64,000 nucleotides of DNA from Coriobacteriaceae bacterium (GTDB taxonomy: Bacteria; Actinomycetota; Coriobacteriia; Coriobacteriales; Coriobacteriaceae), in assembly GCA_025992855.1 (NCBI GenBank), contig DAJPGB010000001.1:744001-808000 (forward strand). The letters are read 5' to 3'. Shown here piece by piece: positions 1 through 7,662 of this stretch. A program made the position numbers and the translations under genes. The first letter of the stretch is position 1. Every line of letters begins with the position of its first letter. The notes under the pieces are model-generated. The model was not told the DNA's origin. It did no database searches and saw nothing but the letters and a program-made list of their open reading frames with translations.

Positions 1-237
1 GTGGGGGAGCGCATTGAGCTCAAGCGCCGCCTGGATGTTAAGACGTCGCAGGCTCGCATGTCTGCGCATATGGTCGCGGCGATGCCGGCGGGCATGTGCG
101 CGGTGTTGGCGCTGCTTTCGGCAGATTTTCGTCGCGGTCTTGCGACGCCTGCCGGCGCGGGCGCTGTGGTGCTGGGTCTTGCCCTCAACGCCGTTGCCCT
201 GGTGGTTATCCGGCGCATTATGCGGGTGGAGCTATGA
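1..237 (+). CDS. tadB: TadB-like pilus assembly membrane protein, C-terminal end (partial)
   Basis: This is the tail of a reading frame that is open at the left edge of the window, so the true start lies upstream. The visible 78 residues contain two hydrophobic segments (about residues 25-41 and 50-70) followed by a short basic end, as in the C-terminus of type II secretion F-domain (TadB) proteins. TadB and TadC form the inner-membrane platform of Tad pili. The assignment rests mainly on context: its stop overlaps the start of a TadC-like gene (ATGA, 234-237), and prepilin and TadE/G-like genes follow. Confidence 0.6.
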   Translation: MGERIELKRRLDVKTSQARMSAHMVAAMPAGMCAVLALLSADFRRGLATPAGAGAVVLGLALNAVALVVIRRIMRVEL

Positions 238-875
238 GCGCCCCGGTTGCAGTTGCGGCTTGCCTGTGCGCCCTGAGTGTATTTGTCGCGACGGGTTTGA
301 ATCGGGCGGATGCACGCAAGATCGCAGGGGCCTGCAAGCGCGAGGCGGTGCTGGTCGCTGCCGCGGGTCGCTCGGTGGTCGATGCTCTGACCGCGCGAGT
401 GAAGGGCGCGGTTGGAGCGGGCGGCCCGGCGCGAGTGTCGCTCGGCGAAGTGTCCGAGATGATCGATGTTGTGCGCTTGGGTCTTTCGGCCGGTCTTTCG
501 TTTGATGCGGCGCTTGAGATTTTCTGCGCCAACCGCCGGTCAGTGCTGGCTCTTCGCCTTGAGCGCGCCTGCATGGCGTGGCAGGTGGGCGTGGGCACGC
601 GTGAGGACGAGTTGTTGGCCGCCGCGCGCGACCTGGACGTGCGAGCGCTCGAGACCTTTGCCATCACGGTGGGGCAGGCGCTCGCCCTGGGTGCCCCACT
701 TGCCGAGACGCTGGCCGCTCAAAGTCGCGAGATCCGTGCGGCTCATCGCGCCGCGGTCGAGCGCGAGATCGAGCGTGCACCCGTCAAGCTGCTGATTCCC
801 ACCGGCACGCTCATCTTGCCGGCGTTGCTTCTGTCCATATTGGGCCCGCTGCTGGGAGCAGGCGGGATGATGTAG
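234..875 (+). CDS. tadC: TadC-like Flp pilus assembly protein (type II secretion F domain)
   Basis: The 213-residue protein starts with a membrane segment, has a soluble helical region with the F-domain-like stretch EMIDVVRLGLSAGLSFDAAL, and ends in a hydrophobic segment (LLIPTGTLILPALLLSILGP) typical of TadC/GspF C-termini. It would act with TadB as the inner-membrane platform that moves pilin into the growing Tad pilus. The ATG at 234 overlaps the upstream stop, which indicates translational coupling and a shared operon. A longer reading from 96 overlaps tadB fully and is not credible. Confidence 0.8.
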   Translation: MSAPVAVAACLCALSVFVATGLNRADARKIAGACKREAVLVAAAGRSVVDALTARVKGAVGAGGPARVSLGEVSEMIDVVRLGLSAGLSFDAALEIFCANRRSVLALRLERACMAWQVGVGTREDELLAAARDLDVRALETFAITVGQALALGAPLAETLAAQSREIRAAHRAAVEREIERAPVKLLIPTGTLILPALLLSILGPLLGAGGMM

Positions 876-885
876 GGAGGAATAC

Positions 886-1119
886 ATGAACACGATGACT
901 GACGCTGCTGGCAAGGTCCAGGGCTGGGCGTTTTGCCGGGCGGCACATGTTCGTCAGCGCGCCAAGGAACTATTGCAGGAGGAGAGTGCACAGGGTACCA
1001 CCGAGTATGCCATCTTGGTCGGCGTGCTCGTGGTGATCGCGATTATCGCCATCGTCGCATTTAAGGGCAAGGTCCAAGATCTATGGAACGCTATCAGCGA
1101 GGGCATCAACAGCCTGTAG
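886..1119 (+). CDS. flp: Flp-family type IVb prepilin
   Basis: This 77-residue protein is probably the major Tad pilin. It has a basic leader followed by ESAQGTTEYAILVGVLVVIA, the Flp pattern in which a prepilin peptidase cuts before a hydrophobic helix carrying the conserved Glu-Tyr pair. The hydrophobic stretch is followed by a short polar tail, as in other Flp pilins. A GGGAGGA ribosome site lies just before the ATG at 886, ten bases after tadC. Sequence and context agree. Confidence 0.88.
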   Translation: MNTMTDAAGKVQGWAFCRAAHVRQRAKELLQEESAQGTTEYAILVGVLVVIAIIAIVAFKGKVQDLWNAISEGINSL

Positions 1120-1646
1120 AGGGCGAGCGCCCCATCGGGGTGCTGCTGGTGTTTGCTTGCCTGACCGTGGCGATAGCGGCGGTGCTTTGGGGGCTTAACG
1201 CCGCGCGGCAGCAGCGTCCTGGGACCGCCTCCGATTTGGGCTCAGATTCGGCGGTGGCGTCTCAAAAAGATGAGATGCGAGATGCGGACGATTCGGATGT
1301 CGCTGTCACGGCGCAAACCTTTCTGCGGACGCTCGACAAGCGGTCTGGCACTGCGACGGATTCGCCTGAGGGCAACGCGATTGCGGTCCGGCTTGCATGG
1401 TCCGAGGACCGACCGATGACCGAAGCGGCGGCGGATATGCTGCGTGCCTATCGCGAGGTACCCACGGCGCAACTTGCTCTGAGCGGCTATCTCGACATCA
1501 AGGGAAACGTGTGGGGCGCCATCGTGCGCGACGAACGCGGCTGGGTCGATATGGTGACAATTGCCGCGGATGCTGGCGATGCTTCGTGTCGTCTGCGCGC
1601 CGTGCGCCTGAGCCCGCAGGCAACGGACTCAAAGGAGGGATCGTGA
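1083..1646 (+). CDS. Hypothetical single-pass membrane protein in the Tad operon
   Basis: I do not recognise this family. The protein has one membrane segment near the N-terminus (GVLLVFACLTVAIAAVLWGL) and a soluble, probably extracytoplasmic domain of about 140 residues with no cysteine pairs or repeats that I can name. The start is uncertain: ATG at 1083 overlaps the flp gene by 37 bases, and an in-frame GTG at 1140 avoids this overlap but removes the basic N-terminus. Its position between two pilin-like genes suggests an accessory Tad protein. Confidence 0.6.
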   Translation: MERYQRGHQQPVEGERPIGVLLVFACLTVAIAAVLWGLNAARQQRPGTASDLGSDSAVASQKDEMRDADDSDVAVTAQTFLRTLDKRSGTATDSPEGNAIAVRLAWSEDRPMTEAAADMLRAYREVPTAQLALSGYLDIKGNVWGAIVRDERGWVDMVTIAADAGDASCRLRAVRLSPQATDSKEGS

Positions 1647-1647
1647 A

Positions 1648-1866
1648 ATGCATGATGTCCTGCGTGAGGAATCTGCCCAGGCGACGGTCGAATACGCCAT
1701 CGTCACGGTGGCGCTGTTATCGATCGTGCTGGCGATCGCGGGACTTTGGCGTGCCGGCACCGATGGGCGCTTGGCGGCGCTGGTTGAGCGGGCGGCATCC
1801 CATGGCGTTGCCTCGACGTCGGTTATCGACGCCGCTGCGGCCGCTAAGGACATCGCGTTGTATTGA
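1648..1866 (+). CDS. Second Flp/TadE-like small prepilin
   Basis: The 72-residue protein begins with a short leader and the motif ESAQATVEYAIVTVALLSIV. This is the same Glu-containing processing site and hydrophobic helix seen in the flp gene upstream, but the protein is otherwise distinct. It is likely a minor pilin or pseudopilin of the Tad system. A strong AAAGGAGGG ribosome site (1630-1638) precedes the ATG. Its stop (1864-1866) overlaps the apparent start of the next gene. Confidence 0.75.
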   Translation: MHDVLREESAQATVEYAIVTVALLSIVLAIAGLWRAGTDGRLAALVERAASHGVASTSVIDAAAAAKDIALY

Positions 1867-2338
1867 TGCCGCGCGCGAGGACCGGGCGCAGTCTACGGTC
1901 GAGGCCGCTTTTTTGCTGCCGACGTTTCTGACACTCATCCTCCTCGCGCTGCAACCGGTGTGCCTGCTCTATACGCGCGCGGTCATGGAGTCTGCCGCCG
2001 CCGAGACCGCGCGGCTCATGACCACGACGACGGCGGAGGACGACGATCTTAAGGAGTTCACCCGCCGCCGACTTGCCGCAGTGCCCAACGTTTCGATCTT
2101 TCATGCCGGCGGGCCGTTGTCGTGGGATATCGAGCTTGGCCGGGCCGGTGCGGGTGGCGTCTCGTCCGTGTCCGTTTCCGGCGAGGTCAAGCCGTTGCCT
2201 GTGATCGGTGCGTTTGCGCAGGCTATGGGTGGTACCGCCGAGGGCGGCTACGTTGAGCTCAAGGTCGATGTCTCGTATCAATCGCGTCCCGAATGGCTGG
2301 AGGGAGATTATGATTCGTGGATTGCTGCATGGGATTAG
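1862..2338 (+). CDS. tadE: TadE-like pseudopilin, apparent ATT start
   Basis: The protein carries RAQSTVEAAFLLPTFLTLIL near its start, a TadE-type prepilin site and membrane helix, followed by about 110 residues of soluble domain. No in-frame ATG, GTG or TTG lies close upstream of this motif. The best candidate is ATT at 1862, which overlaps the preceding stop (ATTGA) and has AAGGA at 1846-1850. An in-frame CTG further upstream is another option. A longer reading from 1397 covers two other genes in a different frame and is unlikely. TadE proteins are minor pseudopilins needed for Tad pilus assembly. Confidence 0.7.
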   Translation: MDAAREDRAQSTVEAAFLLPTFLTLILLALQPVCLLYTRAVMESAAAETARLMTTTTAEDDDLKEFTRRRLAAVPNVSIFHAGGPLSWDIELGRAGAGGVSSVSVSGEVKPLPVIGAFAQAMGGTAEGGYVELKVDVSYQSRPEWLEGDYDSWIAAWD

Positions 2339-4475
2339 GCGCTGCCTGTTGCGGGTGGCGCAAGGGTTTGCGGCCCGCCGTCGACCAGGCGCTCTCCGCA
2401 AACGAGGCGGCTTTATGGGTCGAGCCGGTATCGACCTGTTTATCGAAGACGGTGCCTACACCACGCTCTCCTCTGCGGTGGTCATCCTAGTGGTGCTCAC
2501 ATTGTTGTTTTCGTCGACCGCGGCGATATGGAGCATGTCGCGTGCCGGGGATACCCAGGTGGCGGCTGATAGCGGCGCGCTGGCGGGTGCCAACGTAGTG
2601 TCGTCCTATCACACGGCTGCCACGGTGGTTGATGCGAGCATCTTGAGTCTGGGGCTGGCGGGGTTTGCCACGATCGGGACGGGCCTGGTCGCCATCCTCA
2701 TCCCGGGTGCCGAGCCGGTTGCCGGCAATATGGTCGACACCGGGATTGAGATCATTAAAACGCGCAACAAGTTTGCCAAAAGCGCATCGGAAGGCTTACA
2801 GAAAATCGAGACGGCCCTGCCGTATCTGATCGCCGCGCGTGCCACGCAGGCGGTGTCGGCGCAGGATACCGATAGTGTGACCTATACCGGTACGGCGCTT
2901 GCCGTGCCCAGGACATCCGAGTCTGACTTCGCTGCGCTCAAAGGATCAGAGATCTCGACCGATACCATTAAAGACACATCAGATGATTTAGAGGGTGCGG
3001 CCGAGGAGCTGCGGAAGGCTTCTGAGGACACGGCGAAGGCTAAAGAGCGTGCTTGGCTGGCGGATTGTGGCGGGTCGGACGAGAGTTCGATTGGCAAGTA
3101 CTCGTGTATGTGGGAGCGTGCGAAAAGCCTAACGGATCTCTCCGGTGTTCAAAATCCGCATTACTCATCGAGCGTTACGTGGGAGCCCCAAGTTGCCCTT
3201 GATCGCGCGAAGGACTACTACCATTGGCGTCTGACAAATGAGAAGCCCCACGGCTCGAGTGTCGAGATGAAGGCAGAGTCTGCGGCGCGTAAGGCGTTTT
3301 ATACCTATGCGAGCGCGGAGGTCGATCGGGCACATATAACCGAGAACGGAGACAGGGTCTCCTCCTATATTCCGCTGCTGCCGCGCAACTCTGATGAGGT
3401 TCGGGCGACGGAACTCTATACCGATGCGGTGTGGCCGACTAGCGTGAACGATGACAAGGCGTATCTGCATTACGGGACGACCTGCCCTAACTATAAGAAA
3501 GGGACGCCGAGCGGATTTGCTTCGGTTGCCGATTACGATGGACAGGATAAATGCAGCAAATGCCATTTTGGCGTTTTGTCGCTTGGTGCCGTTGCGGCGC
3601 CTTCAACCTCTATCGAAAACGGCTTCGAGTATCACTTTGACAAGTTTAAAGACGCCCTGGAGGACTACGTCGACTGTCGCAACAAGGAGCTCGAGCTCGA
3701 GCGTCAGACCGAGGACGAAGCCGACCGTGCGGGCAATGCGTTTGACCAGGCCATTAAAGCGCTTTCGGGCGAGCGTCCGCGTATCGCTCCGCCCGGTCGC
3801 AACGGCGTGGTTGCCTTTGCGGTTTCGGGTGCCATCTCGAGCCCCGATGAACTCAACTCTTCGTTTAACACGGCAGTCAGGCTTGGCGATCGCGGTGCCA
3901 TCTCTGCCGCGGTGCTGGCGCCCGATGAGGCGACGGCGCAAAACAACGTGCTTTCGCGATTTTTCTCGACATTGAAGGAACGCTCGGGCGGCGTTGCCGG
4001 TGTGCTCGACGGCGTCATGGATGTTTGGGGACGGCTGCTTGTGGGATACGGTGATATCCAAGGTTCGGCCGACGAACTTATGGGCGAGATGATTAAAGGC
4101 CTAGGAGGGGGCAGCGGCGCGTTGGGCTCCATCGCATCGTGGCTCGGCGATACCGTTTCGGCGTCCGTGGCGGCGCTGGGTCTGGAACCGTGCGACTTGC
4201 GCCTGCGAAAGCCAGTGCTGACCGATTCCGCCAACGTCATTAAGAGCCCGGGGTCTGACATTGCTGGTTTCTCTCAAGCGCAAGACAAGCTGCGAAGTAT
4301 TCCGTTGGGCGTGACCGATCCCAAGGCGCTTTGCGAGGCGTTGGAATATCAAGTCGAACGCACCATCAGCGGCACGACGTTCACGCTTGCGGAGATTCCT
4401 CTGCCCGGCGGCGGCTCCATCCCGCTCACCGTCGATGTCGCCACGCTGGTTGGCGCTCTGGGCGGTGGGTCGTAA
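2310..4475 (+). CDS. Large TadG-like pilus-associated protein
   Basis: This 721-residue protein has a basic N-terminus, one membrane segment (AVVILVVLTLLFSSTAAIW) and then VAADSGALAGANVV, which matches the TadG/Flp N-terminal pattern (helix followed by an AADAAALAGA-like motif). The rest is a long, mostly helical exported domain with a charged coiled stretch at about residues 220-260 and again near 450-475. Cysteines include a CSKC pair near residue 415. ATG 2310 is chosen because GGAGGGAGAT precedes it and it overlaps the upstream TadE frame by 29 bases, as is usual in this operon. TadG proteins are thought to anchor or tip the pilus. Confidence 0.7.
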   Translation: MIRGLLHGIRRCLLRVAQGFAARRRPGALRKRGGFMGRAGIDLFIEDGAYTTLSSAVVILVVLTLLFSSTAAIWSMSRAGDTQVAADSGALAGANVVSSYHTAATVVDASILSLGLAGFATIGTGLVAILIPGAEPVAGNMVDTGIEIIKTRNKFAKSASEGLQKIETALPYLIAARATQAVSAQDTDSVTYTGTALAVPRTSESDFAALKGSEISTDTIKDTSDDLEGAAEELRKASEDTAKAKERAWLADCGGSDESSIGKYSCMWERAKSLTDLSGVQNPHYSSSVTWEPQVALDRAKDYYHWRLTNEKPHGSSVEMKAESAARKAFYTYASAEVDRAHITENGDRVSSYIPLLPRNSDEVRATELYTDAVWPTSVNDDKAYLHYGTTCPNYKKGTPSGFASVADYDGQDKCSKCHFGVLSLGAVAAPSTSIENGFEYHFDKFKDALEDYVDCRNKELELERQTEDEADRAGNAFDQAIKALSGERPRIAPPGRNGVVAFAVSGAISSPDELNSSFNTAVRLGDRGAISAAVLAPDEATAQNNVLSRFFSTLKERSGGVAGVLDGVMDVWGRLLVGYGDIQGSADELMGEMIKGLGGGSGALGSIASWLGDTVSASVAALGLEPCDLRLRKPVLTDSANVIKSPGSDIAGFSQAQDKLRSIPLGVTDPKALCEALEYQVERTISGTTFTLAEIPLPGGGSIPLTVDVATLVGALGGGS

Positions 4476-4951
4476 TGAGTATCCGCATGCGTCTGCGCGA
4501 GGAGCGCGCCCAAGCGACGGTGGAGATGGCAGTGGTTACGCCCGTTTTGCTGGTGCTGGCACTCATCGTGTACAACGTCATGATCTATGCCAGCGCTGTC
4601 GCGCGCTTCGACCGCGTGGTGCCCGACATCGTGTTGGCGCACGCCGTGGCGTCGGAGGGGGAGGGCGACGAAAGCTCTGTCGATGCCTCGGCGACGGTCC
4701 AGACTCAAATTCTGAATGCCATGGAAGGCTATGACTTGCAGATCGAAGTGTCGAGCGAGCAAGGCGCGGAGGCATCGGATGGTGGCCTGCTCTCCCTATC
4801 CGGTACGTTTAGGACCTACACCTGCACCATGCACTATGAGCCGTGGCCGACTTCTCTCAGCATCGCTGGCGTTCCGCTGGGGGCGCCGACAACGTTGTCG
4901 CACGAGCGCGCGGTGACGGTCGATCCATGGCGCCCGGGGGTGGTCATGTGA
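4475..4951 (+). CDS. TadE-like pseudopilin
   Basis: The 158-residue protein has a short basic leader and then RAQATVEMAVVTPVLLVLAL, a TadE-type processing site followed by a membrane helix, and a soluble C-terminal domain with two cysteines. The ATG overlaps the upstream stop (TAATG), which indicates translational coupling. Together with the upstream TadE and TadG-like genes it probably supplies minor subunits of the Tad pilus. Confidence 0.78.
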   Translation: MSIRMRLREERAQATVEMAVVTPVLLVLALIVYNVMIYASAVARFDRVVPDIVLAHAVASEGEGDESSVDASATVQTQILNAMEGYDLQIEVSSEQGAEASDGGLLSLSGTFRTYTCTMHYEPWPTSLSIAGVPLGAPTTLSHERAVTVDPWRPGVVM

Positions 4952-5307
4952 CCGCGGTCTCGTCCTACATCGCCTACGCGCGGGCACTCAATAGGCTGGG
5001 TTGGACGCCGGCCGAGTTTGCGGTGGCGGAGTCGTTTGTCGTGCGCCTGCGCGGCATGCTGGGACGGCGTCCGGTTGCCGCCAACGGCCTGCCGCTCGTC
5101 ATGGCGTTTCCACGCTGCTCTTCGGTCCACACGTGTTTTATGGCCTATCCCATCGACATCGCCTTTATCGATGCACGTGGCTATGTCCTCGTATGCTACG
5201 AAAACGTACGTCCCTGGCGTATGTGCTCCTGCCCCGGCGCCTGGGCCGTACTAGAGCGTCCTTCAATCATTGTTTCGACCCCTGCTCTCCAACGCGTGCC
5301 GGCTTAA
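4948..5307 (+). CDS. DUF192-family protein at the end of the Tad operon
   Basis: The core (GLPLVMAFPRCSSVHTCFMA, then PIDIAFIDARGYVL) matches the DUF192 family, small beta-barrel proteins of unknown role that often contain this Cys-rich surface pattern. I place the start at GTG 4948, which overlaps the preceding stop (GTGA) after a G-rich ribosome site; ATG 4927 is an alternative that would overlap tadE by 25 bases. The overlap places it in the Tad operon, which suggests a role in pilus biogenesis or a co-transported envelope function, but no activity can be read from the sequence. Confidence 0.72.
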   Translation: MTAVSSYIAYARALNRLGWTPAEFAVAESFVVRLRGMLGRRPVAANGLPLVMAFPRCSSVHTCFMAYPIDIAFIDARGYVLVCYENVRPWRMCSCPGAWAVLERPSIIVSTPALQRVPA

Positions 5308-5365
5308 GAATTGGCGACAGCGGACTTTCGTCATACGAAATTGGGTAAGATGGAGGAGAAGATGC

Positions 5366-5632
5366 ATGGATGTTGAGATCCATCCCAACGCTAAAAAGCA
5401 CCTGACAGAACAGCAGGTGCTTAGCGCTTGGCTTGCGGTTACTGAGTGCATTCGTCGCGAGTCGAAGGACGAGCCGCCGAGATGGCTTGCGATTGGATGG
5501 CTCCCAGACGGACGAAGCGTGGAGCTTGTCGCGGTCGAGCTTCTCCGTGGGTGGCTTATCATTCATGCCTTGTCTCCAGTCCAGAAGAAATTTTGGCAGG
5601 AGATTGAACAGGCTCGGCAAAGGGGTCGATGA
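5366..5632 (+). CDS. Small toxin-like protein of a putative toxin-antitoxin pair
   Basis: The 88-residue protein begins MDVEIHPNAKKHLTEQQVL and has a beta-rich centre (PDGRSVELVAVELLRGWLII). Its size and layout resemble small RelE/BrnT-type or DUF4258-like toxins, but I see no decisive catalytic motif, so the toxin call rests mostly on the partner. It is preceded by GGAGGAGA (5352-5359), and its stop overlaps the ATG of the next gene (ATGATG). It could instead be a housekeeping DUF protein. Confidence 0.5.
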   Translation: MDVEIHPNAKKHLTEQQVLSAWLAVTECIRRESKDEPPRWLAIGWLPDGRSVELVAVELLRGWLIIHALSPVQKKFWQEIEQARQRGR

Positions 5633-5916
5633 TGGGCAAGACGTATACGGCCGCTAATGGTCAGGTTGTAACGGATGAAATGATTGACGCGTGGTGCGAG
5701 TCGTACGAGCGCGGAGAGTTTCCGGATGGCGAACATACCGTTGGTGGGATCGTGCATGGACGGCCCCCGCTCTCAGGTGAGGGGACGGCAACGTTGTCGG
5801 TCAAGATTCCTCTGGGAATGAAGGAGGCCATTCGTCGACGGGCGGCTGCCGAGGGGATGACGCCAAGTGAGTTTGCCCGTGCGGCTCTGAGCGAAAAACT
5901 TCTTGCTGCCGGCTGA
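5629..5916 (+). CDS. CopG/ribbon-helix-helix-like protein, probable antitoxin
   Basis: The C-terminal half of this 95-residue protein (ATLSVKIPLGMKEAIRRRAA, then EGMTPSEFARAAL) is a clear ribbon-helix-helix DNA-binding pattern: a short beta strand followed by two helices. The N-terminal half is acidic and probably flexible, as in antitoxins that wrap the partner. Translation is coupled to the upstream gene by an overlapping start and stop. Such proteins usually repress their own operon; no operator is evident upstream. Confidence 0.6.
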   Translation: MMGKTYTAANGQVVTDEMIDAWCESYERGEFPDGEHTVGGIVHGRPPLSGEGTATLSVKIPLGMKEAIRRRAAAEGMTPSEFARAALSEKLLAAG

Positions 5917-5979
5917 TGTCTCTGACGTGCCGATTTATAGAACCGAGGCTGTGCTCAAAAACTTTTTTAAAATTCTCGG

Positions 5980-6007
5980 TTGACCGGAACGCGTCCTTGG
6001 TTATACT
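5980..6007 (+). promoter_or_regulatory. Promoter of tRNA-Phe
   Basis: TTGACC (5980-5985) and TATACT (6002-6007) are separated by 16 bases and lie 33 bases upstream of the mature tRNA. The same TTGACC-type -35 box recurs before the tRNA-Arg genes. Confidence 0.75.
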
Positions 6008-6039
6008 AATCAAGCCTTGAAACAAGGCACACCTCAAAT

Positions 6040-6112
<73 letters not shown>

Positions 6113-6125
6113 CCTTGAATTGACT

Positions 6126-6154
6126 AGGACCTCTGCAAAGGGGTCCTTTTCTTT
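6126..6154 (+). terminator. Terminator of tRNA-Phe
   Basis: AGGACC pairs with GGTCCT around a short loop and is followed by a T-rich run. The whole terminator is repeated exactly at 6312-6340. Confidence 0.8.
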
Positions 6155-6158
6155 TATG

Positions 6159-6280
6159 CAGCCCCCACATGGAATCGAACCCCGTGAGGGCGCGGAGCTG
6201 AGTAAACGCGTAAGCGTTTGCCAGCGCAGCTCGCAAGGCGCGTAAGCGCCGCAGCGGTCCGTCCGCGCAGCGCGCGGACG
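6159..6280 (+). repeat. Post-tRNA module behind tRNA-Phe (inverted T-arm plus three hairpins)
   Basis: The segment begins with GGAATCGAACCCC (6171-6183), the exact reverse complement of 13 bases of the tRNA-Phe T-arm. It continues with three GC-rich hairpins: an AAACGC/GCGTTT stem inside GAGCTG/CAGCTC, GGCGC/GCGCC with GTAA loop, and GTCCGCGC/GCGCGGAC. It ends at the second copy of the tRNA 3' end. No reading frame is convincing. Similar modules follow tRNA-Leu and tRNA-Arg. Confidence 0.8.
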
Positions 6281-6344
6281 CGATTCCCTTCCCCGCCACC
6301 TTGAATTGACTAGGACCTCTGCAAAGGGGTCCTTTTCTTTTATG
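6281..6344 (+). repeat. Second copy of tRNA-Phe 3' end, trailer and terminator (64-bp direct repeat)
   Basis: These 64 bases are identical to 6095-6158, which run from inside the T-loop of tRNA-Phe through the acceptor 3' strand to the end of the terminator. The copy lacks the rest of the tRNA. The arrangement looks like attL/attR around a 122-bp insert, but no integrase is present. Confidence 0.9.
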
Positions 6345-6355
6345 TAGGGTTCTGC

Positions 6356-6401
6356 GGAAACTGCGTCCCAGAATAAGGGCTCAGAACGGGACACACTTTC
6401 C
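6356..6401. repeat. 46-bp palindromic repeat (14-bp arms, 18-nt loop)
   Basis: GGAAACTGCGTCCC (6356-6369) faces GGGACACACTTTCC (6388-6401) across an 18-nt loop, with two mismatched pairs. The same arms and loop length occur in the array at 57995-58193. Confidence 0.75.
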
Positions 6402-6594
6402 GGTGCCTGCCTCCGGCGCGCGTACACACCTCGTCGCACCATTCCGAGCCCGCCCGCCCCAGACATTCCTCCCACTTTCGCGTCACTTTGCAGACCGTTC
6501 GGTCGCCTGTCCGCACACGCGGGTATACTCAAAACGATACTTATCCTATGCAATACGATGCGGGTTCGACCTGCATGATCCGAAGGGGGCAGTG

Positions 6595-7656
6595 ATGGAG
6601 AGGATACTCGGCGTTAATCTCTCTGGCTGGTTTATTCCCGAGCCTTGGGTGACCCCGTCGCTGTACGCGGCGACCGGCGCATCCAACGCAGCCGAGCTGC
6701 AGGAGGCCATGGGTACCGCCGCTTACAACGAGCGCATGCGTCGTCATTACGAGACGTTTGTGAGCGAGGACGATTTTCGCCGCATGGCGCAGATCGGTCT
6801 CAATGCCGTGCGTCTGCCGGTGCCCTGGTATGCCTTTGGCTCACAGGAGTCCGATGCCTCCTACATATCGGTTGTCGATTACATCGACCGCGCGATTGAG
6901 TGGGCTGCCAAGTACGATATCCGCGTGCTGCTCGATCTGGCAACCGTGCCCGGTGGCCAGGGCGATTCCAACGATTCGCCCACCACGCCGGAGGCTGTCG
7001 CCGAGTGGCATTCGTCCACCAACGGCCGTCATGTCGCACTCGACGTGCTCGAGCGCTTGGCCGATCGCTATGGCGAGGCCGAGAGCCTGCTGGGCATTGA
7101 GCTGCTGGACACGCCGCAGATGAGCGTTCGCAAGAGCCTCTTCACCATGACGGATGGCATTCCTGCTCACTACCTGCGCAATTTCTATCGCGATGCCTAC
7201 GAGCTCGTCCGTTCGTATATGCCCGAGGATAAGATCGTCGTCTTCTCGTCGTCGGGGCATCCCAGCGAGTGGAAGCATTTTATGCGCGGCGCCAAGTACA
7301 AGAACGTCTACATGGACCTTCACCTGTACCATTACCGCGACGAGTATGCGCTCGACATCACGAGCCCCCGCGGGCTGACGACGGCGATTTCGCGTAACAA
7401 GCGCGAGCTTAAAGAGGCGATTTCGACTGGGTTCCCCGTGCTGGTGGGCGAATGGTCGGGCGCGGCGATCTTTGCCAACTCGTCGGTTACGCCCGAGGGC
7501 CGCAATGCCTACGAGCGCGTGTTTATCGCCAACCAGCTGGCTTCGTTTGCGCCGGCTGCCGGTTGGTTCTTCCAAACGTGGAAGACCGAGAAGCGCATTG
7601 CAGCATGGGACGCCCGCACGGCGCTCGGTACGCTCGAGCGCGGCATGATTGAATAG
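6595..7656 (+). CDS. GH5-like (exo-beta-1,3-glucanase type) protein lacking the usual acid/base Glu
   Basis: The 353-residue protein is a TIM-barrel glycoside hydrolase of the family 5 exo-glucanase type: NLSGWFIPEPWVTP at the start, GLNAVRLPVPW, DLATVPGGQGDSNDS, and the nucleophile region VLVGEWSGA (Glu286). The acid/base site, normally NEP within GIELLNEP, reads GIELLDTP here (Asp172-Thr173), and the DLHG histidine is Ala. It may therefore be inactive, sugar-binding, or use another residue. No signal peptide is seen, so it is cytoplasmic. The ATG at 6595 follows GAAGGGGG. The next gene, rsmI, starts six bases after its stop. Confidence 0.75.
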   Translation: MERILGVNLSGWFIPEPWVTPSLYAATGASNAAELQEAMGTAAYNERMRRHYETFVSEDDFRRMAQIGLNAVRLPVPWYAFGSQESDASYISVVDYIDRAIEWAAKYDIRVLLDLATVPGGQGDSNDSPTTPEAVAEWHSSTNGRHVALDVLERLADRYGEAESLLGIELLDTPQMSVRKSLFTMTDGIPAHYLRNFYRDAYELVRSYMPEDKIVVFSSSGHPSEWKHFMRGAKYKNVYMDLHLYHYRDEYALDITSPRGLTTAISRNKRELKEAISTGFPVLVGEWSGAAIFANSSVTPEGRNAYERVFIANQLASFAPAAGWFFQTWKTEKRIAAWDARTALGTLERGMIE

Positions 7657-7662
7657 GTTGAT

